In this document: in pieces, positions 54,830 to 63,508 of the stretch
Numbering within the stretch: the stretch's first letter is position 1
Layout of the letters: each line of letters starts with the position of its first letter
Source: Thermoplasma sp.
Lineage (GTDB): Archaea; Thermoplasmatota; Thermoplasmata; Thermoplasmatales; Thermoplasmataceae
Direction: 5' to 3'
Assembly (NCBI RefSeq): GCF_008709555.1
Contig: NZ_VYIJ01000001.1
Span: 86,809 to 150,808, forward strand
DNA: 64,000 bases
The notes under the pieces: generated by a model
The model's database searches: none
Told to the model about the DNA's origin: nothing
Seen by the model: the letters and a program-made list of their open reading frames with translations, nothing else
Program-made: the position numbers and the translations under genes

Positions 54830-55699
54830 TCAGCGGGTGGGATATTTTCCGTACCGCCGCAGTATGGCGTTGATCTCTGTTCGCAGCTTTTCTTCTGATT
54901 CCAGATCCAGTGCATAAAATGGCGGTCTGGGATCGCCTGCATCGTATCCACGGAGTATCCTCACGAGACTATAGTTTGATGCCCATTGACCGTAGCGTGA
55001 AGCTGCATCGATGATCTCATCGATGATGATCTGGTTTGTCCGGCCATATCTGGCGGTATCATCAAGGATCTGAACGAACATCTCTGTGGCATAATTTCCT
55101 GCTGCAGCAACTGCACCATCCAGTCCGTTTAGTGCTGCATATAGTACGTAGTTGCTTGGTCCGGAAAAGACGAGAAAGTCATCTAGAACGTATTTGTACC
55201 TCAGCATATGGTCGATGTCGTTCACCGTATCCTTGACGCCCACAATGTTTCCGCCACGCTTACGGATCTTTTTAGCAATGTCAGCGTTCACGTCATAGCC
55301 TGTGAATTTTGGATAGTTGTATATGAACGTATCCATGATACCGGATATCTCAGTATAATAGCGTACGATCCATTCTTCAGGTATGCCTCCGAAGTAGTAT
55401 GGTGGAATGGCGGCTGCTGCATAGAAGCCCATTGCCCTTGCGATCTTGGCAAGTTCTATGCTCTCCTCCAGATTGAGTGATCCAACCTGGAATATGACCC
55501 TGTCCGGTATATCGGAACAGTATTCCGCTAGCTTCTTCCTCTCCTGAAATGAAAGAGTAGGCCCCATACCGTTGGTGCCGGCAATAAAAATCATGTCTAT
55601 TCCGTCCTCCAGAAGCCTGCGACAGTGATCCTTGAACTTATCTCCATCTATTTCTTTACCCTTGAAGGGGGTCAACACCGGTACGACCTTGAATGGCAT
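54830..55699 (-). CDS. kdgA: 2-Keto-3-deoxygluconate aldolase (DHDPS/NAL superfamily)
   Basis: The 289-residue class I aldolase cleaves KDG to pyruvate and glyceraldehyde in the non-phosphorylative Entner-Doudoroff route. GTNGMGPTLS at 41-50 binds the pyruvate carboxylate, Tyr129 is in IYNYP and the Schiff-base Lys156 is in GVKDTVND. It matches what I recall as Ta0619. The gap to the transketolase operon is 84 bases and holds that operon's promoter. Confidence 0.95.
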   Translation of the reverse strand: MPFKVVPVLTPFKGKEIDGDKFKDHCRRLLEDGIDMIFIAGTNGMGPTLSFQERKKLAEYCSDIPDRVIFQVGSLNLEESIELAKIARAMGFYAAAAIPPYYFGGIPEEWIVRYYTEISGIMDTFIYNYPKFTGYDVNADIAKKIRKRGGNIVGVKDTVNDIDHMLRYKYVLDDFLVFSGPSNYVLYAALNGLDGAVAAAGNYATEMFVQILDDTARYGRTNQIIIDEIIDAASRYGQWASNYSLVRILRGYDAGDPRPPFYALDLESEEKLRTEINAILRRYGKYPTR

Positions 55700-55820
55700 G
55701 TATGAATATCGAAATATGATGTATTAAAGTGTCTTTCACGCCTGATCCAAATATTTTTATATAAGAATGTAATAAGATTAATTACACATTTTTACACAAA
55801 AGTAAAAATGAACCTGTTTC

Positions 55821-55848
55821 CACCCCTGGGGTGAAATTCCCTAGGGAA
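55821..55848. promoter_or_regulatory. Two tandem perfect palindromes before the APC permease
   Basis: CACCCCTGGGGTG (55821-55833) and TTCCCTAGGGAA (55837-55848) lie 3 bases apart in an otherwise A/T-rich 237-base gap. Both are perfect and GC-rich in the arms. They stand about 100 bases before the permease start and downstream of ATTTTTATATAAG (55750-55762). Confidence 0.45.
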
Positions 55849-55945
55849 ATGATTGTTGTGTTTTCTCAATATTATTGTGCTGAATTATTAATCAGATATA
55901 TTTGATAAATTTTAAATATATATTTGATTATGATCATTGGATAGA

Positions 55946-57541
55946 ATGGAAAACAAGGATGGTGAAGTAAAACTAAATAAAGCTCTGACCTTCCCACAGA
56001 TGCTGGTGATAGGCCTCATCGCTGCGGTTGGTACCGGAGCACTGTTTGCTCCTGTTGCAATGGTAAGCGTTGCCGGTCCGTCTGCTGTGCTGGGTTGGAT
56101 AATCGGAGCGATCATGTATGCATTTGTATCGCTGACGTTCGTTGAACTGTCGAAGACATATCCAGAGGCCGGTGGCCCTTCTAGGTATTCTCTGTACACG
56201 CATGGACGTTTCACGAATGCACTCAATGCCTTTGCGAGCCTGATCTGGTACATATTCATACCACCAATAGAAGCACTTGCAACGGTGGAAGGGCTTCAGT
56301 ATCTTTATCCACACTTCATATCCAGCAGTGGCGCTCCCACGCTACTCGGTGCAGGTCTAGGCGTGGTCATATTACTTCTCTTTCTACCTCTTAACTATTT
56401 CGGTGTTAGGGCATTCGGTCGTTCATCCTTCTTTATCGGTGTGATAAAGCTCGTCGTCTATCTGCTTGCGGCCTTTGGAATGGCCATCGTTTTCTTCAAG
56501 TTCCAGAATTTCTACGCCTACAGGGGTGGTTTCGTTCCATACGGCTTCTCCGGCATACTCTTCGCTATACCATACGCCATGTTTGCCTTTGGAGGCATCA
56601 GGGTTGTGCCTGACTATTCCGAGGAGACCACGGAAACTAAAAAGAAGAGGTTTCTCGGCAGGACAATAGTATACACTGTGTTGGGTCAATCGCTCATATA
56701 CGTTCTCTTCTCAATAGTCTTCATAGGCGGGATCAAGTGGTCAGCCGTAGGCGGAGGAATTTCGCCGGGATCATGGGGTGTATTGAACAGCGTCATAAAT
56801 GAGAATCCATTTGTGTATCTCGCCAGCACTTTCCATTCATATCCTGTACTGATAATAGTGCTGATAGTCTCCATACTTGGTCCGTTCGTCACAGGATACG
56901 TATACGTTGGTGGTGGCGCCAGAGTCCTGTTGGCCACTGCCAGATCCAAGATAATGTCATCGTCCATGAAAAAGTTAAGCGAGACCTATGCTGTTCCGTA
57001 CTGGGCCATAATAGCCTTCGTGATAGTCGGAGCTGTAGTTGCGTTCATATCTGCGCCTGTTCCAGGAATTTACGCTCTTCTGACGGATGCGGTAGTTGCG
57101 GGATACCTTGGGTTTGTCGTTGCCCCAGTATCGATGATCGTGAGCAGGCGCCAGTCCATAACGAAGCCTGCGGACATGATCCCGGGTGGAACTGCAATAG
57201 CGGTGGTAGCCTTCGTGAGTTCATCTCTCATAGCCTTCTGGAGCGGATGGCCCTCAGTACCCTACGCGCTTCTCATATTGACCATAACCATGATCGTGTT
57301 CGGCCTCGTATTCAGGATAAAGGAACATTTCGTGAATTCCATATGGTACATACTCTTCATGCTCTTCATACTGGTTATGTCGTATATAGGAGGCGACGGT
57401 GCCCTTACAATGATCTCCTTTGTCGATTCGACTATAATCGTTGTTATTGTCTCTGCGCTCGTATTCTTCCCATGGGGGATAATATCCGGACTGAAGACTG
57501 CTTATGTGCCAGAAGGACAGGTTTTACCAGAACTTGATTGA
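55946..57541 (+). CDS. APC-family amino acid permease
   Basis: The 531-residue transporter has about twelve helices. GLIAAVGTGALFAPVAMVSV in helix 1 has the family's G-[SA]-G ligand site, and FAIPYAMFAFGGIRVVPDYS in helix 6 followed by EETTETKKKRFLGR is the second hallmark. It should import amino acids with protons. I use ATG 55946; TTG 55937 is possible. TTTTAAATATATATTTG at about 55911-55926 is the TATA box. It lies next to KDG aldolase, but divergently, with no clear link. Confidence 0.9.
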   Translation: MENKDGEVKLNKALTFPQMLVIGLIAAVGTGALFAPVAMVSVAGPSAVLGWIIGAIMYAFVSLTFVELSKTYPEAGGPSRYSLYTHGRFTNALNAFASLIWYIFIPPIEALATVEGLQYLYPHFISSSGAPTLLGAGLGVVILLLFLPLNYFGVRAFGRSSFFIGVIKLVVYLLAAFGMAIVFFKFQNFYAYRGGFVPYGFSGILFAIPYAMFAFGGIRVVPDYSEETTETKKKRFLGRTIVYTVLGQSLIYVLFSIVFIGGIKWSAVGGGISPGSWGVLNSVINENPFVYLASTFHSYPVLIIVLIVSILGPFVTGYVYVGGGARVLLATARSKIMSSSMKKLSETYAVPYWAIIAFVIVGAVVAFISAPVPGIYALLTDAVVAGYLGFVVAPVSMIVSRRQSITKPADMIPGGTAIAVVAFVSSSLIAFWSGWPSVPYALLILTITMIVFGLVFRIKEHFVNSIWYILFMLFILVMSYIGGDGALTMISFVDSTIIVVIVSALVFFPWGIISGLKTAYVPEGQVLPELD

Positions 57542-57587
57542 AAATGCAGGGTTAAAAAACCATATCATTTTCAAATATAATTTTTGA

Positions 57588-58184
57588 TCAATCAACAAGA
57601 TTAACTGGGCTGCTCTCTTTGTCGCTAGACTTGTAAAGGAGCCTATTGAGGGCGTCTGCTGCTTTTCCAGCTGATTCCGAATCGACTATTATCCATATCT
57701 CCTTGCTGAGCCTGTATATATTCCTGACTGAAACTCCATTTATCTCAAGAAATTCAGTTATGAGCAGTGTTATGCCAGCCGTTGTGCATGATCCAGGTGG
57801 CAGGAGTATTTTTGCAATGACAAGAGAGTTTCCATCCGTCGTCTTTATTATGCCGGAGTATCCATTGCTTTCCTTTATCACAAGTATTGCATCGTCAGGA
57901 ATATCGCTTCTATTCTCTGTGGTGATCTCCTTATAGTTGTATTCTAGGGTTAGTATGGATTGCTTCAGAATCAGCAAAACGTCCTTTGGTTTTGCCTTAA
58001 TTTCTATGTTTGTTAACGCCTTCACTATTGTGTTTATCTTCACCTTCTTTCCGGTCAAAAAATCAACCTGACTCTTTATCTCCCTTGCAAGTTTAGTGTA
58101 GTTGACAAGGCCAGTGTTAAGAAGCAAAGTATATATATTATTGCTATTTATTATTCCCTTAACTGCATCTGACGCCTTGGTCAT
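57588..58184 (-). CDS. Conserved-looking hypothetical protein with possible ACT-like C-terminus
   Basis: The 198-residue soluble protein was not recognised. The N-terminal 60 residues look helical (VKGIINSNNIYTLLL, TKLAREIKSQVDFL). The second half alternates strands and helices: DAILVIKESNGYSGIIKT, TAGITLLITEFLEINGVSVR and IWIIVDSESAGKAADALNR, a beta-alpha-beta order that could be an ACT-type ligand domain. The 302-base gap 58185-58486 that follows upstream is mostly non-coding; it holds the NAD-kinase leader and nothing else I can support. Confidence 0.6.
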   Translation of the reverse strand: MTKASDAVKGIINSNNIYTLLLNTGLVNYTKLAREIKSQVDFLTGKKVKINTIVKALTNIEIKAKPKDVLLILKQSILTLEYNYKEITTENRSDIPDDAILVIKESNGYSGIIKTTDGNSLVIAKILLPPGSCTTAGITLLITEFLEINGVSVRNIYRLSKEIWIIVDSESAGKAADALNRLLYKSSDKESSPVNLVD

Positions 58185-58486
58185 ATAACTATATATGATT
58201 GTAAAAGATAAAGTTTTCTAAAAGGTGAATTTATTCCAATTCATTCACGAAAATGATTGAAATTCTAGAAATTTAACCTATTGATGAGGAAGATGAATAT
58301 CAAATGATGTTGCAGGCAGCCGAGGGCATCAGTCCACAGTTCATCCACCTTATTGATCTAAAATGGATGATGATGCCATTGTAAATTCAGCAGCCTGACC
58401 GAATTGATTAAGTTTATGGTTCACATTATCCACCTGTTCAGAGGGCGAATGCCTGATCAGTATTCATCACCCTGAAGGGATCACCT

Positions 58487-59305
58487 ATGAAAATTGCATT
58501 TGTCATAAGAAAGGACTGCGACAGGTGTGCCAGAATAGCCGAGAGTATTATTGATCTGTTGCCGAAGGACTGGGATATAATCTATGACCATGAGTCCGCG
58601 AAATATCTAAATGGCAGCGGCGTTGATATTTCAGAGATATCAGCCGATGTCATTATAACCATAGGTGGCGATGGTACTGTGCTTCGTACGCTGCAGATGG
58701 CAAAGGGCCCGGTTCTCGGTATAAATATGGGTGGTCTCGGATTTCTGACAGAACTGGAGGTGGATGAGGTAGGATCCGCTGTATTCAAACTCCTGAAGGG
58801 GCAGTACCGTGTCAGCGAGAGCATGAAATTGAAGGTTGAGATAAATGGGGATAGGGTTGAAGACTGCACCAACGAGGCCGTTGTCCACACTGAGAGAATA
58901 GCCAGGATAAGGCAGTTCAAGATATACATAGATGGGCATTTCCTGAGCACCATGAAGTCAGACGGCATAATAGTGGCAACGCCCATCGGATCCTCTTCCT
59001 ACTCCTCATCGGCTGGTGGTCCGCTGCTTCTGCCTACTCTGAAGGGGATGGTTATATCATATTTGGCACCATATTCTTCAAGATTGAAGCCCGTCGTCGT
59101 ACCATCTGATTCCACAGTCGAGATCAGGATAGCAGGCAGGGATCAGGAATGCATACTGATATTGGATGGTCAGCGCGAATACCGCGTGAAAAGCGGAGAT
59201 ATCGTCAGGATATCAAGGTCGGAAAACAATGCCAGATTCATATCCTTCAGGGAGTCCATATACGATCGCATAAGGGATAAGGTAATCAAGCATGTGGTTA
59301 ATTAA
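58487..59305 (+). CDS. nadK: NAD kinase
   Basis: The 272-residue protein makes NADP from NAD. The motif IGGDGTVLRTL places GGDGT at 60-64. NEAVVH near 123-128 is the NE/D motif, DGIIVATPIGSSSYSSSAGGP is the late conserved block and ILDGQREY lies near the end. An N-terminal CDRCARI holds a CxxC. No TATA box lies within 30 bases, so the message probably has a leader. The JAMM gene overlaps its last 14 bases. Confidence 0.95.
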   Translation: MKIAFVIRKDCDRCARIAESIIDLLPKDWDIIYDHESAKYLNGSGVDISEISADVIITIGGDGTVLRTLQMAKGPVLGINMGGLGFLTELEVDEVGSAVFKLLKGQYRVSESMKLKVEINGDRVEDCTNEAVVHTERIARIRQFKIYIDGHFLSTMKSDGIIVATPIGSSSYSSSAGGPLLLPTLKGMVISYLAPYSSRLKPVVVPSDSTVEIRIAGRDQECILILDGQREYRVKSGDIVRISRSENNARFISFRESIYDRIRDKVIKHVVN

Positions 59306-59654
59306 GAAGAACGTCCTGCAGATGGTGATGGAGGCCTCAAAGGACTCCTATCCAAGGGAGTTCGGAGCGTTGTTGAGGGCAGAAGGCAATATCATATATG
59401 AAATAGCGCTCGTGCCAGGCACGATACAGAGCGAAAGGTACACGCTCTTCTATATGTACAACAAGCCCATTGATTTCTCAATAGTTGGATCGGTGCATTC
59501 CCATCCATCTGGTGTCACTCTGCCTTCTGATGAGGATCTTCACATGTTCTCTATGACTGGCAGCGTTCATATAATTGTTGGTTATCCGTTCAACCTGGAA
59601 AATTACAGCGCATACGATAGGTCTGGTAACAGGATACAGGTCGATATACTGTGA
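59292..59654 (+). CDS. JAMM/MPN+ metalloprotease (desampylase-like)
   Basis: The 120-residue protein has the complete JAMM zinc motif: Glu23 (REFGALL), then H69-x-H71-P-x7-SD80 in GSVHSHPSGVTLPSD. These enzymes cut isopeptide bonds, and the closest characterised archaeal members remove SAMP (ubiquitin-like) tags. It overlaps nadK by 14 bases and is translationally coupled. Possible SAMP targets cannot be told from the sequence. Confidence 0.92.
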   Translation: MWLIKKNVLQMVMEASKDSYPREFGALLRAEGNIIYEIALVPGTIQSERYTLFYMYNKPIDFSIVGSVHSHPSGVTLPSDEDLHMFSMTGSVHIIVGYPFNLENYSAYDRSGNRIQVDIL

Positions 59655-59752
59655 TCTCTCCTGCGTTCAAGGCTATAGATCTGATTCGCTCAAATAGGAA
59701 TACAATTGAAGAAATTAAGTTGATAAAAGTAAGGCTGGTGCAGTCCAAATCT

Positions 59753-59854
59753 ACGCCTGTGGACATCGCTATTTTGGCTTGTCTGGATGTCCGGAAAGGC
59801 AGAAGTCCCTTCGCTGAGATGTAGCTTCGATACTCTAGCTGAGGAGGATCTCAC
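59753..59854 (+). mobile_element. TnpB-tail/IS605 3'-end repeat (copy 4)
   Basis: This 102-base unit is identical to the copy at 35905-36006 over its first 43 bases and ends with the same CTCAC. An unbroken frame runs from a GTG at 59651, which overlaps the JAMM stop (GTGA), through this repeat to the TAG after SPFAEM, giving about 57 codons that end in the TnpB-like tail. No other TnpB sequence remains. Confidence 0.65.
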
Positions 59855-59899
59855 AATGAAGTCGATCATCATGGAAGGAAATTTCTGAGTTATGATGCA

Positions 59900-59984
59900 T
59901 GCGGAGGGAGGGATTTGAACCCTCGAACCCCTTCGGGAATGGACCCTAAATCCATCGCCTTTGACCAGTCTCGACAACCTCCGC
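59900..59984 (-). tRNA. tRNA-Leu (anticodon UAG)
   Basis: The reverse strand reads GCGGAGG at the 5' end and CCTCCGC plus discriminator A at the 3' end (7-base acceptor stem). The anticodon arm ATGGA-TTTAGGG-TCCAT carries TAG, a long variable arm (TCCCGAAGGGG) marks a class II tRNA, and the T arm is GAGGG-TTCAAAT-CCCTC. Leu codon CTA is decoded. No intron is seen and CCA is not encoded. CTTTTATATTTGA at 60021-60034 is the promoter, implying a short 5' leader. Confidence 0.95.
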
Positions 59985-60020
59985 TTTTCAGCAGGTAATA
60001 CGCTTTGGGCAATCATGGGA

Positions 60021-60034
60021 TCAAATATAAAAGT
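60021..60034 (-). promoter_or_regulatory. TATA box of tRNA-Leu
   Basis: CTTTTATATTTGA on the reverse strand lies about 43 bases before the mature 5' end, so RNase P would remove a leader of some 15-20 bases. Confidence 0.5.
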
Positions 60035-60100
60035 TAGCCATCTGTTCTGCTCTGGCCTAACGAGGAATTAGCCTTCAGCGCCTTTAGTGTTCTATTGGTA

Positions 60101-60170
60101 TGATAATATGATGAAAATTAAAAACAGTCGCTGTGCATTCTTCATAATGGGATTGAGGTTTTCTGATATC
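60101..60170 (+). ncRNA. Weak C/D-box sRNA candidate
   Basis: ATGATGA (60108-60114) matches the C box, and CTGA (60163-60166) the D box, about 50 bases apart. GATA (near 60102-60105) and TATC (60167-60170) could form a terminal stem. The internal D' and C' boxes are poor. The gap 59985-60266 has no gene besides this possibility; a TGTTGAT/ATCAACA hairpin is also at 60192-60219. Confidence 0.25.
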
Positions 60171-60266
60171 CCGCAGGCAGGGCCAGGATCCTGTTGATCC
60201 GCATCGATCCCAATCAACAAGCTGACCGGATAGTTCACTTTTTTAATGTGTCTGCTATACTTAAAT

Positions 60267-60632
60267 ATGGATAGTTTGGACGCGTATCTGGATTATGTTT
60301 CGGGTATCTGGTCAAAAATAGACAAAAAATTTCATGATCAGGATATTTCAACAAAGATAGCGATACTGCAGCTTGTAGCAAGGCCTTATTATTACTGGAT
60401 ACAGGAGAATCCCGTGCAGGAGAAATCCACATTGGAAGAAGCGCAACCAAGAAAACAGGACGCCATAAAAGAAATAACCTCCAAATACGGAGACGCTCTT
60501 CTGGTCGATAATGATACAGTCAGGATCGTCAAGAGGCTTAACACCGATGAATTCAACAGACTCAAGGAGGAACTAAGACAGATAGGTTTCCTATATGATG
60601 CTCAGCTCAGAGGCTTCAAGAAGAAGCAGTGA
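60267..60632 (+). CDS. Conserved small protein of unknown function
   Basis: The 121-residue soluble protein is not recognised. The N-terminal helices MDSLDAYLDYVSGIWSKID and STKIAILQLVARPYYYWIQ are followed by a polar linker and an alpha/beta C-terminal part (DALLVDNDTVRIVKRLN, RLKEELRQIGF) with a basic tail. The start at 60267 is chosen because CACTTTTTTAATGTG at 60237-60250 is the TATA box; the ATG at 60246 lies inside that box. It overlaps the next gene's possible GTG start. Confidence 0.72.
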   Translation: MDSLDAYLDYVSGIWSKIDKKFHDQDISTKIAILQLVARPYYYWIQENPVQEKSTLEEAQPRKQDAIKEITSKYGDALLVDNDTVRIVKRLNTDEFNRLKEELRQIGFLYDAQLRGFKKKQ

Positions 60633-60637
60633 TAAGG

Positions 60638-61210
60638 ATGACTTACGTATATCTAATGAGGCATGCTAGAACTGTAATGAACATACAGGGAAGATGGCAG
60701 GGAATAAACGACAGCGAAATTCCAGAGGAAAGCCTCGGGCATTTTAAAGAACGGCTTATGTTCTTTAAAGACATGAAGATAACGAAGATATACTCAAGCT
60801 GTCTCGTTCGTTCCATAAGATCAGCCACCATCGCCGCATCGATCCTTGGAATTGATCATGTGGAGGCTGTAAGGGGCTTCAACGAGCGTGATCTTGGTCT
60901 CATGGATGGGAAAACGAACGATGAAATATTTGAGAAATTTGGAATAAATGATATTTTCATCGCATCAAGGGCAATCGAGATCATACCCATGGTGGAGCCA
61001 TGGCCAGAATTCGTTAAAAGAGTTATGGCTACGCTTGATGAGTTCAGGGAGAAGGACGGATCCCTAGTGATCACGCATGGAGGCGTAATGAGAGCTATAT
61101 ACAATACGCTAACAGGTAGCAATGAGCGAAAGGTCATATTCGATAATGGCTACATATTAGAACTGGAATTTTCCGGTTCCTGGAAGATATCAAACATAAT
61201 TGGCCCCTGA
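60638..61210 (+). CDS. Histidine phosphatase (phosphoglycerate-mutase-like)
   Basis: The 190-residue protein has YLMRHARTVMN (the RHG-type motif, with Ala for Gly), YSSCLVRSIRSATIAAS, GFNERDLGLMDGK with the acidic catalyst and VITHGGVMRAIYNT with the second histidine. Activity may be phosphatase or cofactor-dependent mutase; alpha-ribazole phosphatase is one option. ATG at 60638 is used; GTG at 60629 overlaps the stop of the previous gene. The A/T-rich gap to porG (239 bases) holds no gene. Confidence 0.88.
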   Translation: MTYVYLMRHARTVMNIQGRWQGINDSEIPEESLGHFKERLMFFKDMKITKIYSSCLVRSIRSATIAASILGIDHVEAVRGFNERDLGLMDGKTNDEIFEKFGINDIFIASRAIEIIPMVEPWPEFVKRVMATLDEFREKDGSLVITHGGVMRAIYNTLTGSNERKVIFDNGYILELEFSGSWKISNIIGP

Positions 61211-61473
61211 CTTCAATCTATTTTAAAATAAGCAAATTGATAAATGATATTGTATTCGAATATTTAAACAAAACGAAGGGCTAATTTGGAACTATTTCAA
61301 ATTTTGCATGGAATTTATTAGTCTATCCATAATAAAGCGAAATTTTAAGCTTCGGTTATTACTCAAAAATTAAATCAATTTTTCAGATGTTCTATAAATA
61401 AATAATTTATGAAAAGTATAGATATAACCAGGAATAATTAAATATTCTAATGAGAAATCTCCAATTGATAGAA

Positions 61474-62037
61474 ATGCATGAGATTAGGTTCCATGGAAGA
61501 GGGGGCCAGGGCGCTGTAACTGCCAGTAGGATACTGGCAGCCGCGGCCTTTGCCGAGGGTAAATATGTGGTCTCCTTCCCATTCTTCGGAACGGAGAGGA
61601 GGGGAGCGCCTGTAACCGCTTTCACCAGGATAGACGATTCGGAGATCTATCTGAAGAGCCAGATATACAACCCTGATATCGTTGTTGTTCTTGACACCTA
61701 TGTGCTTAGGACCTCCAACGTTACCGATGGTCTGAAGGAGAACGGAACTGTGATAATAAACTCTCCCAGAGATCCGTCAGATTTCAACCTAGATGCCAAC
61801 GTAGCAACGGTGGATGCTGTTGCCATTGCTGTCAAGCACGGGCTTGGAAGCAGGGCGAATCCTGTTATCAATACATCGATGCTCGGTGCGTTCGCCAAAG
61901 TGACCGGCATAGTTTCTCTTGAGAGTGTGCTGGAGGCAACGAAACAAAACGTTCCTGGGAAGGTGAAGGAGAATATGGATGCTGTGAGAGAGGCCTACGA
62001 TTCTGTGAAGATGCTTAAGAGGATGGAGGTAAGGTGA
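61474..62037 (+). CDS. porG: 2-Oxoacid:ferredoxin oxidoreductase, gamma subunit
   Basis: The 187-residue subunit opens with MHEIRFHGRGGQGAVTASRI, the signature of PorG/VorG. FPFFGTERRGAPVTAFTRI and VVVLDTYVLR follow. I use ATG 61474 rather than 61450, because TTAAATAT at about 61438-61445 is 25-30 bases upstream and the family N-terminus starts there. It is the first gene of a gamma-delta-alpha-beta operon for oxidative decarboxylation of pyruvate to acetyl-CoA with reduced ferredoxin. Confidence 0.93.
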   Translation: MHEIRFHGRGGQGAVTASRILAAAAFAEGKYVVSFPFFGTERRGAPVTAFTRIDDSEIYLKSQIYNPDIVVVLDTYVLRTSNVTDGLKENGTVIINSPRDPSDFNLDANVATVDAVAIAVKHGLGSRANPVINTSMLGAFAKVTGIVSLESVLEATKQNVPGKVKENMDAVREAYDSVKMLKRMEVR

Positions 62038-62042
62038 TAGGT

Positions 62043-62333
62043 ATGGTTCTTGTTCCGGTTTCTACGGTTTCCACAAGAAACCATCCAACAGACAGCTGGC
62101 GCATACAGAGACCGACGATACAGTATGACAAGTGTATAAGATGCATGATATGCTGGAAATACTGCCCGGATAACGCCATAAACATAGAAAATGGTGATGA
62201 AAGGGCTCCAAACGATAGGGTAGCCAAGATGGAGTACCCTGTGATCGATTACAATTTCTGCAAGGGCTGCGGAATTTGTGCCAATGAATGCCCAGAGAAA
62301 TGCATAGATATGGAGTTTGAGGTGATAGAATGA
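62043..62333 (+). CDS. porD: 2-Oxoacid:ferredoxin oxidoreductase, delta (ferredoxin-like) subunit
   Basis: The 96-residue polyferredoxin has two [4Fe-4S] motifs: CIRCMICWKYCPDNAI and CKGCGICANECPEKCI. It passes electrons from the TPP site to external ferredoxin. GGTGAT at 62032-62037 precedes ATG 62043 by 5 bases; GTG 62034, overlapping the porG stop, is another possible start. The gene overlaps porA by 4 bases (ATGA). Confidence 0.94.
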   Translation: MVLVPVSTVSTRNHPTDSWRIQRPTIQYDKCIRCMICWKYCPDNAINIENGDERAPNDRVAKMEYPVIDYNFCKGCGICANECPEKCIDMEFEVIE

Positions 62334-63508
62334 AGTCGGTTTCTGAATTTAGGACGATAATGACCGGTAATGATGCAGTGGCCTATGGAGCGAAGCTTGC
62401 CCGTGTAAAATTCATATCCGCATACCCAATAACGCCGCAGACCACGATCGTCGAAAAGCTTGCCTCCATGATCGCCAACGACGAGCTCGACGCGAAGTAT
62501 GTTGAGGTCGAAAGCGAGCACAGTGCACTTGCAGCGGTGTTTGCATCAGAACTCACGGGGGTGAGATCATACACGGCGACAAGTTCGCATGGTCTCCTGT
62601 ACATGCATGAAATGCTGCACTGGGTTGCCGGTCAACGCCTGCCGATCGTAATGAGTGTTGTCAACAGGGCGATTGGCCCGCCATGGAATATATGGGCTGA
62701 TCAGAGCGATACCATAAACCAGAGGGATACTGGCTGGATGCAGGTCTACAGCGAATCAAACCAGGAGGCAATGGACACCATAATCATGGGCTATAAGATC
62801 GCGGAAAACGCAGATGTGATGCTTCCTCTGATGTCCATGGAGGATGCGTTCATACTGTCTCATACCTCGGAACCAGTTTCAATGAGGAACCAGGACCTTA
62901 TCAACGAATATCTTCCGGATCTCGATCTTAAGTTCAGGATAGACCCTGAAAACCCAATGGGCTATGGATCCTACGATACGCCAGATGGTTCGTTCATGGA
63001 GCTCAAGAAGGATATGGTAGACTCAATGGGTAAGGCCAGGAAGGTAATAATGCAGGAGACCGAAAAATTCAACGAGATATTCGAAACCAACTATGGTGGG
63101 TTGGTGGAGAGATACAGAATGGATGATGCAGACTATGCAATCATAGCTATGGGTACGGTTGCATCAACAGCAAGATTCGTTGTCGATAAGCTGAGGGGGA
63201 AGGGAATGAACGTAGGCCTCATACGCATAAGGTACTTCAGGCCGTTCCCATACGATGAGATCCTGGCGGATCTGAAGAACGTGAAATCGGCAGGCATCAT
63301 AGACAGATCGGTGAGCTTCGGCTACGCAGGTGCAACTTATTCTGAAGTCGTATCTGGTCTTTATGGCCGGATAAATATACCGGTCTCTAGCTTCATCACC
63401 GGAATTGGAGGAAGGGACGTACGCAGTGAAGACATCGAGAACATTGCGGAGACCATAAGGAAGGGATCGAATGGGACTTACTGGATCAACGTGAAGAGGG
63501 TGATCTGA
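62330..63508 (+). CDS. porA: Pyruvate:ferredoxin oxidoreductase, alpha subunit
   Basis: The 392-residue alpha subunit starts with the conserved VKFISAYPITPQTTIVE (pyruvate-binding YPITP), then VEVESEHSALAAVFASELTG and ATSSHGLLYMHEMLHW, and ends with YAGATYSEVVSGLYG and IGGRDV. It binds substrate and helps hold TPP in the alpha-beta half. Length is typical of PorA. It is translationally coupled with porD and leads directly into porB. Confidence 0.95.
   Translation: MKSVSEFRTIMTGNDAVAYGAKLARVKFISAYPITPQTTIVEKLASMIANDELDAKYVEVESEHSALAAVFASELTGVRSYTATSSHGLLYMHEMLHWVAGQRLPIVMSVVNRAIGPPWNIWADQSDTINQRDTGWMQVYSESNQEAMDTIIMGYKIAENADVMLPLMSMEDAFILSHTSEPVSMRNQDLINEYLPDLDLKFRIDPENPMGYGSYDTPDGSFMELKKDMVDSMGKARKVIMQETEKFNEIFETNYGGLVERYRMDDADYAIIAMGTVASTARFVVDKLRGKGMNVGLIRIRYFRPFPYDEILADLKNVKSAGIIDRSVSFGYAGATYSEVVSGLYGRINIPVSSFITGIGGRDVRSEDIENIAETIRKGSNGTYWINVKRVI

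Noticed and set aside
58367-58398. C/D-box RNA in the gap before NAD kinase
   Set aside because: ATGATGA and CTGA are present but only 32 bases apart, too short for a dual-guide RNA, and there is no terminal stem.
58480-58486. GGATCACCT before nadK as a ribosome binding site
   Set aside because: It resembles the 16S 3' end itself rather than its complement, so it cannot pair with the anti-Shine-Dalgarno sequence.
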